A stretch of 9,843 nt of DNA from Methanomicrobiales archaeon (GTDB lineage Archaea > Halobacteriota > Methanomicrobia > Methanomicrobiales > JACTUA01): NCBI GenBank assembly GCA_028678635.1, contig JAJRDC010000182.1, positions 1 to 9,843 of the forward strand, given 5' to 3'. Each line of letters starts with the position of its first letter. The first letter of the stretch is position 1. Made by a program: the position numbers and the translations under genes. The notes beneath the pieces were generated by a model, which worked only from the letters and a program-made list of their open reading frames with translations, did not search any database and was not told the DNA's origin. This document shows, piece after piece, positions 1 to 7,300 of this stretch.

Positions 1-659
1 GCGATGGGGAAGATGGCCTTCCCCGAGAGGCCCCCGTACCGGTGCCCCAGCACGGGAAGCCGGAGTTCCGTCGAGATGCGCATGGCTTTCACCGTGTTCA
101 CGGCAACCACGGCCGAGGCCCCGCCCCGCTCTGCCGCCTGGCCGATCGCGGGGAGATCGGTGACGTTCGGCGTGAGCTTCACCCATGTGGGGAGGCCAAG
201 GGAGGCCACTGCACGGGTGCACTCCTCCACGGTATCGGGATCGGTGCCAATGGCCGCCCCGTAGCCCTCGGCATGGGGGCACGAGAGGTTCAGTTCAAAT
301 CCTGCCACCCGGTCGCTGAACCACGAGGCCACCTTCCGGAACTCCTCCGGCGTCCCTCCGAAGACAGAAGCCACCACCGGTCGCCCCTTCAGGGATACGA
401 GTTCCGATGCAAACTCCCGGGAGGGATTGGGAAGGCCCATGGCGTTCAGGAGCCCGTCCTCCAGCTCCACGACGCAGGGTCCCGGGTGGCCGGCTGAGGC
501 CAGGGGGCCGATGGACTTGGTGACCGCGCCCCCGGCGCCGGCCTCCAGGATCCGCCGGATCGACGAGGCCGTGGTCCCGAGGATACCGGCGGCCAGGACC
601 AGGTGGTTGGCCATCTCCACTCCGCCGGGGGAGACCCTGCCGGGGGCCAGGCGTATCAT
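1..659 (-). CDS. pyrD: Dihydroorotate dehydrogenase, N-terminal part (cut by window edge)
   Basis: This gene encodes the FMN enzyme that oxidises dihydroorotate to orotate in de novo pyrimidine synthesis. Only 219 complete codons of an enzyme usually near 300 residues are in the window; the 3' end lies to the left. Translating the complement gives a TIM-barrel start with LVLAAG at 20-25, TKSIG at 47-51, the NLSCPH motif at 124-129, WVKLTPN at 159-165, AVNTV at 186-190 and the FMN-phosphate loop GGLSG at 209-213. Cys127 in NLSCPH is at the catalytic-base position of class 1 (Cys-type) enzymes; class 2 enzymes use Ser. The start at 659 gives MIRLAPGRVSPGGVEMANH, which fits the family N-terminus. 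An in-frame ATG at 698 would add 13 residues encoded by the TATA region and is less likely. No Shine-Dalgarno sequence precedes 659, which suggests a leaderless mRNA. It is divergent from mdh. Family assignment is firm; the exact subclass partner (1A or 1B) cannot be decided here. Confidence 0.93.
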   Translation of the reverse strand, partial: MIRLAPGRVSPGGVEMANHLVLAAGILGTTASSIRRILEAGAGGAVTKSIGPLASAGHPGPCVVELEDGLLNAMGLPNPSREFASELVSLKGRPVVASVFGGTPEEFRKVASWFSDRVAGFELNLSCPHAEGYGAAIGTDPDTVEECTRAVASLGLPTWVKLTPNVTDLPAIGQAAERGGASAVVAVNTVKAMRISTELRLPVLGHRYGGLSGKAIFPI

Positions 660-672
660 CCGGAGAAGATTG

Positions 673-688
673 TATTTATTTAATATTA
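673..688. promoter_or_regulatory. Shared AT-rich TATA element for divergent pyrD and mdh
   Basis: The only AT-rich stretch between the pyrD and mdh starts is TATTTATTTAATATTA, in otherwise GC-rich DNA. Its centre lies about 30 bp before the mdh ATG (710) and about 20-25 bp before the pyrD ATG (659). Archaeal TATA boxes sit about 25-27 bp upstream of the transcription start, so both transcripts would begin at or within a few bases of their start codons. Neither gene has a Shine-Dalgarno sequence, which agrees with leaderless mRNAs. The bidirectional use is inferred from position alone. Confidence 0.6.
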
Positions 689-709
689 GCCTACCCATAG
701 CTGTACCCC

Positions 710-1576
710 ATGACCCGGCTCGCGGTGATCGGCACGGGAAGGATCGGGGGGGAGGTGGCCTTCCTGGCAGGTGCCCTGGGGATAGCCCGGGACCAGGTGC
801 TCCTGGATGCCAACGAGTCGCTGCTCGGGGCCCAGGTCCGGGATCTCCAGCACACCGGCCGGGGGATCTCCGTCAGCACGGACCCGGCGGACATCCGGGA
901 CGCCGATCTCTGTGTCTATACCGCGGGTATCTCGCGGACCCCCGCGGTGAAGACCCGGGCCGACCTCCTGGGAGTGAACCTGAAGATTGCCGAGGCGTGC
1001 CTCCCGTACGCACGCCGGTTCGGGGGGATCTGGGTGACGGTGGCGAATCCCGCGGACGTACTCAACTACTACTTCCACCGGAAGGGTGGGCTGGACCGGC
1101 GCAGGTGCATCGGGTTCGGCGGGCAGCTGGACTCGGCCCGGTTCACCCTGGCCCTCCGGGAGGAGGGGATACATGCGGAGGGGACGGTGCTCGGGGAACA
1201 CGGCGAGCACCAGGTACCGGTCTTCTCCCGGCTCCCGGTCGACGTGCAGGTACCGGACCGGGAACGTATCCTTGGATCCCTGCGGATGGCATCCATGGAG
1301 GTGATCAGGGGGAAGGGAGCCACGGTCTTTGGCCCCGCCGACCATATCGCTGCCCTTCTCCAGTTCTTAAAAGCCGGCAGCGTAACCCCGGTCCCCTGCT
1401 CGTGCGTGCTGGAAGGGGAGTATGGCCTCCGGGGCTGTTCCCTGGGCGTTCCCGCGTTCCTGGGGAGGGAGGGGGTACGGGAGATCCAGGAGTGGCCGCT
1501 GGATCCCTGGGAAAAGGAGCAGATGGATCGGGCAGGCGGGTTCCTCCGGCCGATCTGCGGGGGTTTCGATGGCTGA
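710..1576 (+). CDS. mdh: Malate dehydrogenase, LDH-like family
   Basis: The 288-residue product is an NAD(P)-dependent 2-hydroxyacid dehydrogenase that interconverts malate and oxaloacetate in the cytoplasm. In methanogens this serves the partial TCA pathway. Visible landmarks are the Rossmann loop GTGRIGG (8-14), Asp33 at the end of the second strand (typical of NAD preference), the active-site loop SRTPAVKTRADLL (75-87), VANPADV (111-117), GGQLDSARF (137-145) with Asp141 and Arg144, and LGEHGEHQVP (161-170) with catalytic His164. Arg76 occupies the position that is Gln in lactate dehydrogenases, so malate specificity is favoured. The C-terminal domain holds GKGATVFGPA (201-210) and the GEYGL...GVPAFLG signature (236-252). 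The protein is short for the family (usually about 300-330), mostly from compaction between His164 and residue 200, and the mobile loop looks one residue longer than usual. There is no Shine-Dalgarno sequence before the ATG. The stop overlaps the polB start by 8 bp, so the two genes are probably cotranscribed. Confidence 0.9.
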   Translation: MTRLAVIGTGRIGGEVAFLAGALGIARDQVLLDANESLLGAQVRDLQHTGRGISVSTDPADIRDADLCVYTAGISRTPAVKTRADLLGVNLKIAEACLPYARRFGGIWVTVANPADVLNYYFHRKGGLDRRRCIGFGGQLDSARFTLALREEGIHAEGTVLGEHGEHQVPVFSRLPVDVQVPDRERILGSLRMASMEVIRGKGATVFGPADHIAALLQFLKAGSVTPVPCSCVLEGEYGLRGCSLGVPAFLGREGVREIQEWPLDPWEKEQMDRAGGFLRPICGGFDG

Positions 1577-4052
1577 CGGTGAGGTGCAGGCCCGGAAGGT
1601 ATACAGCCGGGGCATGGCCGGGGGTGCCACCACGCTCTCGGATTTCGGCTCCCTCCGGATCGCCATCAACCAGGTGGAGTACACGAATACCCCCGAGGGT
1701 CCCCTGATCCATATCTTTGGCAGGGACGGGCTGGGGAAGCCCCACCACCTGGAGGTGACCGGCTTCCGGCCCTACTTTTACGTGCCCGAGAGCGAGGTGG
1801 CAGCGGGCCCGATGCCCCCGGGCGCCGGGCTGGAGGAGGGGAAGGTGTACCGGTCGATCCGGGGCGAAACGCTCAGGCGGGTCTATACCCGGCGCCCCAC
1901 CGACGTGAGGGAGATCCGGGACCGGTTCCGGCACCACGAGGCCGATATCCCCTTCGCCACCCGGTTCCTTATCGACACCGGTCTCACCGGTGGCGTGGAA
2001 TCCCCCTCACTCCGGGTGGATTACCGGGACCTTCGGCCCGCGGACGTCCCGTCCCCGGCCCGGGTCTGCATGATGGACATCGAGTGTGAAGACGCGCGGG
2101 GGTTCCCCTCGCCGGAACGGGACCGGATCCTCTGCATCACCTGCCACGACTCCTTCGACGATGACTACGTCACCCTCCTCATCGATCCCGGTGTCCCGAT
2201 CCCGGACCTGGCCTCCTCGGATCTCTGCCGTGGCCGGAAGAACGGGTGTTTCGCCCCAGGGAAGCACCGGGTCAAGGTATGCCCCGACGAGGTATCGCTG
2301 CTGCGGGCCCTCGCCGACTACCTGAAGGAGAGGGACCCGGACATTCTCTCCGGCTGGAACTTCCTGGAGTTCGATATCCCGTACGTGACCCGGCGGATGG
2401 AGGTGCTGGGCCTCTCACCCGCCTCCTTGGCGCGGATCCCGGGGGAGACGGAGCGCAATGCCCTCCGGGGCCGGGCCCTCTTCGACCTTCTGGAGGCCTA
2501 CCGGAAGATACACGGGGCCCAGAAGGAGTCCTACCGGCTGGACGCCATTGCAGAGGATGAGCTGGGGGAGACCAAGGTCCGGTACCCGGGGAACCTCTCG
2601 GCCCTCTGGAAGGAGGACCCCCTGCGGATGATGGAGTACAACTTCCAGGACGTGGCCCTCTGCGTGGGCATCAATGCAAAAAGCCACATCATCAGCTTCT
2701 ACCGGGAGATCGCCCGGTACGTGGGATGCCCCCTGGACCGGACCCTGAACTCCTCCAGTGTCATCGACATCTACATCCTCCGGAAGGCCTTCGGGAAGTT
2801 CGTCCTCCCCTCCAAGGGCTTTGCAGCGGCGGAGGAGTTCGAGGGTGCCACGGTCTTTGATCCCGCCCGGGGGGTCAAGGAGAACGTGGTGGTCCTGGAT
2901 CTGAAATCCCTGTACCCCATGGCTATGATGACCATCAACGCCTCCCCGGAGACGAAGGACCCGGCAGGGGAGTACCGGGCCCCGAACGGCGTCCGGTTCC
3001 GGAAGGAGCCCGACGGGCTCACCCGCTCGATCCTCTCGGAGCTCCTGGAGGAGCGGGAGGAGAAGAAGGCGATGCGCAACAGGCACCCCTTCGGGTCCCC
3101 CGAGTTCGTGCGCTACGACCTGCAGCAGAACGTCATCAAGGTGATCATGAACACCTACTACGGGGTCAGCGGCTATGCCCGCTTCCGGCTCTACGACCGG
3201 GAGATCGGTTCCGCCATCACGTCGGTGGGGCGGGCGATCATCGAGCACACCCGGAAGGTGATCGAGGGGATGGGGTACCGCGTCCTGTACGGGGACACGG
3301 ACTCCTGCATGGTCCAGCTGCCCCCCGCAGAGGAGGAGAAGACCATTGCCATCGCCCGGTCCATCGAGGAGCGGCTGAACGCCTCCTACAGCGACTTTGC
3401 GAGGGAAACCCTGAACGCCCCTGCCCACTACTTCTCCATCAAGTTCGAGAAGATCTATCGCAGGTTCTTCCAGGCAGGGAAGAAGAAGCGGTACGCCGGC
3501 CACCTGGTCTGGAAGGAGGGGAAGGATGTGGACGAGATCGACATCGTGGGCTTCGAGATGCGCCGCAGCGACTACCCCCAGATCACGAAGGAGGTGCAGA
3601 AGACCACCATCGAGATGATCCTGCGGGGATCCACATATCCCGAGGTGAAGGCGTACCTGGGCGGTATCATCAAGAACTACCGGGCCGGGAAGTACTCACT
3701 GGACGAGGTCGGCATCCCTGGAGGGATCCAGAAGGATCTCGACCAGTACGAGGTAAACGATGCCCATCGGCGGGGGGCCATCTATGCGAATACATGCCTG
3801 GGGGCCGATTTCAAGAAGGGGTCCAAGCCGAAGCGGCTCTACATCAGGAGAGTGAAGGCCAAGTACCCACAGACCGACGTCATCTGCTTCGAGTACCCTG
3901 ACCAGGTGCCCCCCGAGTTCGTCATCGACTGGGAAACGATGCTCGAAAAGACCATCCAGCAGCCCATCTCACGGATCATCGAAGCGCTGGGATGGGACTG
4001 GAACGACGTGGACCCGTCCCACACCACCCTGGCCCAGTGGGGGCTGGGGTGA
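1569..4052 (+). CDS. polB: Family-B replicative DNA polymerase
   Basis: This is an 827-residue archaeal PolB with a 3'-5' proofreading exonuclease and a polymerase domain. Exonuclease motifs are complete: Exo I DIE (170-172), Exo II NFLEFD (264-269), Exo III YNFQD (357-361). Polymerase motifs are motif A DLKSLYPM (444-451), motif B KVIMNTYYG (524-532) and motif C YGDTDS (574-579, Asp576 and Asp578), followed by KKRY (639-642) in the palm/thumb. All carboxylates expected for catalysis are present. There is no intein, although inteins are frequent at motifs A-C in archaeal PolBs. The C-terminus HTTLAQWG resembles a degenerate PIP box for PCNA binding. The start at 1569 overlaps the mdh stop by 8 bp and is preceded by a GGGGGT stretch at 1559-1564 that could act as a weak Shine-Dalgarno site. 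Met16 (position 1614) is an alternative, since the conserved N-terminal fold begins near residue 30. Five cysteines (189, 192, 220, 227, 238) cluster in the exonuclease domain. Confidence 0.95.
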   Translation: MADGEVQARKVYSRGMAGGATTLSDFGSLRIAINQVEYTNTPEGPLIHIFGRDGLGKPHHLEVTGFRPYFYVPESEVAAGPMPPGAGLEEGKVYRSIRGETLRRVYTRRPTDVREIRDRFRHHEADIPFATRFLIDTGLTGGVESPSLRVDYRDLRPADVPSPARVCMMDIECEDARGFPSPERDRILCITCHDSFDDDYVTLLIDPGVPIPDLASSDLCRGRKNGCFAPGKHRVKVCPDEVSLLRALADYLKERDPDILSGWNFLEFDIPYVTRRMEVLGLSPASLARIPGETERNALRGRALFDLLEAYRKIHGAQKESYRLDAIAEDELGETKVRYPGNLSALWKEDPLRMMEYNFQDVALCVGINAKSHIISFYREIARYVGCPLDRTLNSSSVIDIYILRKAFGKFVLPSKGFAAAEEFEGATVFDPARGVKENVVVLDLKSLYPMAMMTINASPETKDPAGEYRAPNGVRFRKEPDGLTRSILSELLEEREEKKAMRNRHPFGSPEFVRYDLQQNVIKVIMNTYYGVSGYARFRLYDREIGSAITSVGRAIIEHTRKVIEGMGYRVLYGDTDSCMVQLPPAEEEKTIAIARSIEERLNASYSDFARETLNAPAHYFSIKFEKIYRRFFQAGKKKRYAGHLVWKEGKDVDEIDIVGFEMRRSDYPQITKEVQKTTIEMILRGSTYPEVKAYLGGIIKNYRAGKYSLDEVGIPGGIQKDLDQYEVNDAHRRGAIYANTCLGADFKKGSKPKRLYIRRVKAKYPQTDVICFEYPDQVPPEFVIDWETMLEKTIQQPISRIIEALGWDWNDVDPSHTTLAQWGLG

Positions 4053-4132
4053 ACGGGGGAAAGGAAAGGGAAAGGGATCACTTCCATAAGAACCTGACAT
4101 CCTACTCCTTGAATGGAATTGAATTGAAATCA

Positions 4133-4141
4133 TTTACTTTT
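4133..4141 (+). terminator. Possible T-rich terminator after polB
   Basis: The stretch TTTACTTTT lies about 80 bp after the polB stop. Archaeal RNA polymerase commonly ends transcription on T-rich tracts without needing a hairpin. A 5-bp hairpin (CTGTG 4142-4146 with CACAG 4155-4159) follows rather than precedes the T-run, so it is not a classical intrinsic terminator. Confidence 0.3.
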
Positions 4142-4213
4142 CTGTGAATTCACGCACAGGGGACTGATTGCGGCATTTCCGAGAAACGACGAATAGGGTC
4201 GATGGATGTTCTC

Positions 4214-4249
4214 GTGAAAACAGTGTACCGGTATAAATAATCTTTTCAC
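4214..4249 (+). promoter_or_regulatory. TATA-box promoter inside an inverted repeat
   Basis: A strong TATA box, TATAAATAA (4232-4240), is preceded by ACCGG and the small palindrome TACCGGTA (4226-4233). Perfect 7-bp inverted arms GTGAAAA (4214-4220) and TTTTCAC (4243-4249) flank it, with the dyad centre at 4231/4232. The predicted transcription start is near 4260, giving a leader of about 115 bases for the downstream surface-protein gene. Symmetric arms around a TATA box are what an archaeal repressor operator often looks like. Operator function is inferred. Confidence 0.55.
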
Positions 4250-4320
4250 AGGCCGGGTCAAGACCTTTCCCTAAATTCTTTTAAAAAAAAACGGCATAAA
4301 AACGTTTAAAATGTAAAATT

Positions 4321-4380
4321 ATGCAATATCTCATCGTTTCATGCAGATCCAACGGTTCATCAACTCAATATGAGATATGA
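4321..4380 (+). CDS. Possible 19-residue leader peptide ORF, overlapping the next start (ATGA)
   Basis: An ATG at 4321 opens 19 codons reading MQYLIVSCRSNGSSTQYEI. The TGA stop (4378-4380) overlaps the ATG of the 1681-residue surface protein (4377-4379) in the ATGA arrangement typical of translational coupling. No Shine-Dalgarno sequence precedes it and the peptide matches nothing I recognise. An overlap of this kind can arise by chance in a short AT-rich leader, so the call is tentative. If transcription starts near 4260 or near 4310 the ORF would be in the mRNA; a start downstream of 4321 would exclude it. Confidence 0.25.
   Translation: MQYLIVSCRSNGSSTQYEI
4326..4378 (+). promoter_or_regulatory. 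Inverted repeat spanning the surface-protein start codon
   Basis: ATATCTCAT (4326-4334) is the exact reverse complement of ATGAGATAT (4370-4378), with 35 bases between. The right arm contains the first two bases of the start codon (4377) and the bases just before it, where a ribosome would bind. In RNA this would form a 9-bp, AT-rich stem hiding the start codon, a layout seen in translation-controlling leaders. The stem is weak and a regulatory role is inferred. Confidence 0.35.
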
Positions 4381-7300
4381 TTCCTATGGTGCGACCGGTT
4401 CCCATCCTGATTGCAGTCGCGGTATGCATAGTCTTCCTTACTCTGCCTGTCCTTGCCCTAGACGATGGCGGGGATCCTCCTGACCCCAGGAATGAATCTG
4501 TGGAATGGGATGCCAACCTGTCGGAAGTGATTCTGAATGGGACTGCTGCAATCGCTCTCCCCGAAGAGATCCTGATGGAGAACGAATCAATCATGGCACC
4601 TCCTGATGGGACAGGCGAGGACCCGGTTGGAGATCCCGGGCAGGAAATTACTCCTGTGGTCAACCAGAGGGAAACAGTAACTGTATCTCACATTCCCATA
4701 CCTGATGTGACCATTCCTGGGGATCAGGAACGCTCCGGAACGGTCGAGGGTTCTGACGATAGTTCACCGGAGTCTGATACCGGAAACGAAATTCCGGATC
4801 TGTTAATTCTCGATGAAAGAGACCGAACACCGGGCCAGTCACTCAATAAAGAAGGCGCAGAGACTCCTGAAGAACGGCCCACTGAACTGCTCCGGGAGAG
4901 TACCGTCGGGGAAGCATCTGATGAATATCGGTTCGTTTTGATGTGGGGGAGCAAGGGTGAGGGAGACGGGCAAATCATGTCACCTGGTGATATCACCATA
5001 GATGCTTCAGGAAATTTATATGCCATCACGAATTCGAATCGGTTCAGTTATCAGAACCAGGTTCAGCTATTCAACCCGAATGGAGACCGACTTGCAGGAT
5101 GGGCCGTGGGAGGACAGCCTAGCGGGATTGGGGTGAATTCGGCCGGTGATATTTATGTCTCAGACTCGTGGAATGATGCCATCAGATTCTATGCCCCGGA
5201 TGGCAGGTTACTGGGAGGATGGGGAGGGGTAAAACCGTCTGACCAATACGGATGGTCGGACCCGGCCGGTCCCCGGGGGATCACAACAGATGCCCAGGGT
5301 GATGTCTATGTAGGAAGTATCTCCTGGCTCTCCCAGCCCTCCCGTGTCCAGAAGTTCTCTTCCGATGGCAGCTTTATCAAAGGATGGAAAGTGGGCAAAA
5401 ATCCTGTTGATATCGCGGTTGACAAAGAAGGGTATGTGTATGCGACATACCAGGGGCCGCCCAGCGTGGTGAAATACACGTCCGACGGCACTGTTGTCAC
5501 CTCCTGGAGGTTGAAGGGAACCTCCAGCCAGAATATCCTAGTGGGGGGCATTTCCGTTGCACCTGACGGCAACGTCTTTGTGACCCATCCCGAAAATCAC
5601 AGTGTTCAGAAATACTCCCCCCAGGGTGTGTTGCTCACGCAGATGGGATCCCAGGGAAGTCAGGCAGGCCAGTTCTATTATCCCACCAGTTGCACAGTGG
5701 ACAATGCGGGCAACGTGTACGTGATGGATGCGGGGAACTATCGTATCCAGAAGTTTGCCCCGGTCACATCCCTGAACCATCCTCCCCTCCTCGAGCCGTT
5801 GGAACCACAGGAGATCTCTCTTGGTTCGACATACCACTTGACGCTCAAGGGTTATGATCCCGATGGTGATACCCTCGGGTATTCCTACGGCCTTATGCCC
5901 GGCCTCATCTCCATCGAAGGTGCCTCCTTGGATCGCACCAGCGGAGTCTTCACCTGGAAACCCACCAGCGCCCAGATGGGATTCTGGAATATCCAGTTTG
6001 AGGTCTCTGACGGAGAGGCTCGCGATGTGGAGAGTGTCACCATCCATGTTACCGGATGGAACCATGTCCCCCGCATCGGAGATGAGCTGAAGGATACGTG
6101 GGTCATCCTGGGCGATACCCTCCAGTTCTCCATTCATGCTACCGACGAAGACGGGGACTCCCTGGAATACTTCTTCAGCCCGTACCTGGAAGGCGCAACA
6201 CTGGACCGTTCAACAGGAGCATTTTCATGGAAGCCTGAAGGGGTGCTGCCAGGGAACTATCTTGTAGAGTTCAATGTCTTTGACAGCATGGCCGTGTCCA
6301 GCCGGAAGACAGTCATCACCGTGCTTCCGGAGCAGCCGCCCATCACGCCCAGACCCTTGAAACCCGATCCGGTAACCATTGGATTCGAGCTCATTCCTGA
6401 AAGGAACGTGATGGACGCGGGTGGTACCAATGTCGTGACGATCCGACCATTGGACAGTCTTCAGCCCCAGCCCTTTGAGGTTACCATCCTGGTGGATGGT
6501 GTGCCCGAGAGGATTCTCGTGTATCACACGGAAGACCTGATATATGCCTTCACCATCCAGTCACCCGGGATCCACACGATTGCGGCGGAAGCCAACGTCA
6601 ACGGCCAGAGGATTTCCGGGATGCGGTACATCACGGTAAGATCGAATATCTCTCCTGCACTGGACCTCGCGCATCTGAGGGAGGAAAAGGCAGATGCAGA
6701 GATTGAGCAGGCCCTCAGGCTCGTGGCTGTAAGGAATGTGCAATACCATACAGAAGCGCCCCGGCAGGCCTTTGACCTAGTGTTTAAGTATGTCAGGGTG
6801 GCATCCCTCGCAAATACACCGAAACCGGATCAGGCTTTTATCACCAAGAAACTGGACGCATGGAAGGCTACAGATACCGCGTTCGTGGCCCAGTACTCAT
6901 ATCTCATGAGAGCCCATGTCGCCCTCTGGCCCGAAGGCCCGGCAGTATCTGATCAGATGTCAGCCCTCGAGAAAGGATATGATATCCTCTCCACGCGCCG
7001 CACCATCGATGAACAGGAGGGGGCACTGGCATCCCATATCGTGATGAACCCCCACCAGTACCGCAATTCCATAGATCTCCGCCACCTGTTCTTCCGGTAT
7101 ACACTCCCCCTCACACGGGTGGTGGAGGAATACGGTCTCGGCGGCACGGCATTGGGGCCGTGGAACATCCCGCTGTCATCTACTGAAGAAGCCTATGAAC
7201 GTGCCCGGTACGCATCTGACCTGGGCGGGATTGAAGCAGACCTGATAGAATCCATTGGAATGGGTTCCGTTGCCGTGACGCTCCATTCCACACCTGCCTT

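Larger units (their letters stand above)
4053..4376. other. AT-rich intergenic region between polB and the surface-protein gene
   Basis: This stretch of 324 bp holds no convincing ordinary gene. In order it contains a 23-base homopurine tract (4055-4077), a T-rich stretch that may end polB transcription (4133-4141), a 10-bp palindrome GTGAATTCAC (4144-4153), a TATA box inside an inverted repeat (4214-4249), and a second very AT-rich block (4275-4322) with a run of nine A residues and TTTAAAA elements that could also bind TBP. It ends in a possible 19-codon leader ORF and an inverted repeat over the next start codon. GC content drops sharply relative to polB. Confidence 0.7.

Noticed and set aside
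1422..1568. A 49-residue N-terminal extension of PolB from an upstream in-frame ATG at 1422
   Set aside because: The extension is Arg/Gly/Ser/Trp-rich, lies over the conserved C-terminal part of mdh in another frame, and matches nothing in PolB proteins; the start at 1569 fits family length.
427..1707. A 426-residue open frame on the plus strand crossing pyrD and mdh
   Set aside because: It is very rich in Gly, Pro and Arg, has no domain, and is out of frame with both the well-supported mdh and the opposite-strand pyrD; a typical shadow frame in GC-rich DNA.
2133..2147. CITCH in PolB as a haem c attachment motif (CxxCH)
   Set aside because: The protein is cytoplasmic and the motif lies in a core strand of the exonuclease fold; a coincidental match.
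2415..3503. A 362-residue open frame on the minus strand inside polB
   Set aside because: It lies antisense to conserved polymerase motifs and shows repetitive Val/Leu/Gly/Asp composition with no recognisable fold; a shadow of polB codon bias.
4142..4159. Hairpin CTGTG/CACAG as an intrinsic terminator of polB
   Set aside because: The T-run is before, not after, the stem, and the stem is only 5 bp.
4281..4322. Poly-A block as an origin of replication or attachment site
   Set aside because: Although it is AT-rich and near a polymerase gene, I see no repeated origin recognition boxes and no orc1/cdc6 gene, so it is better explained as promoter or leader DNA.
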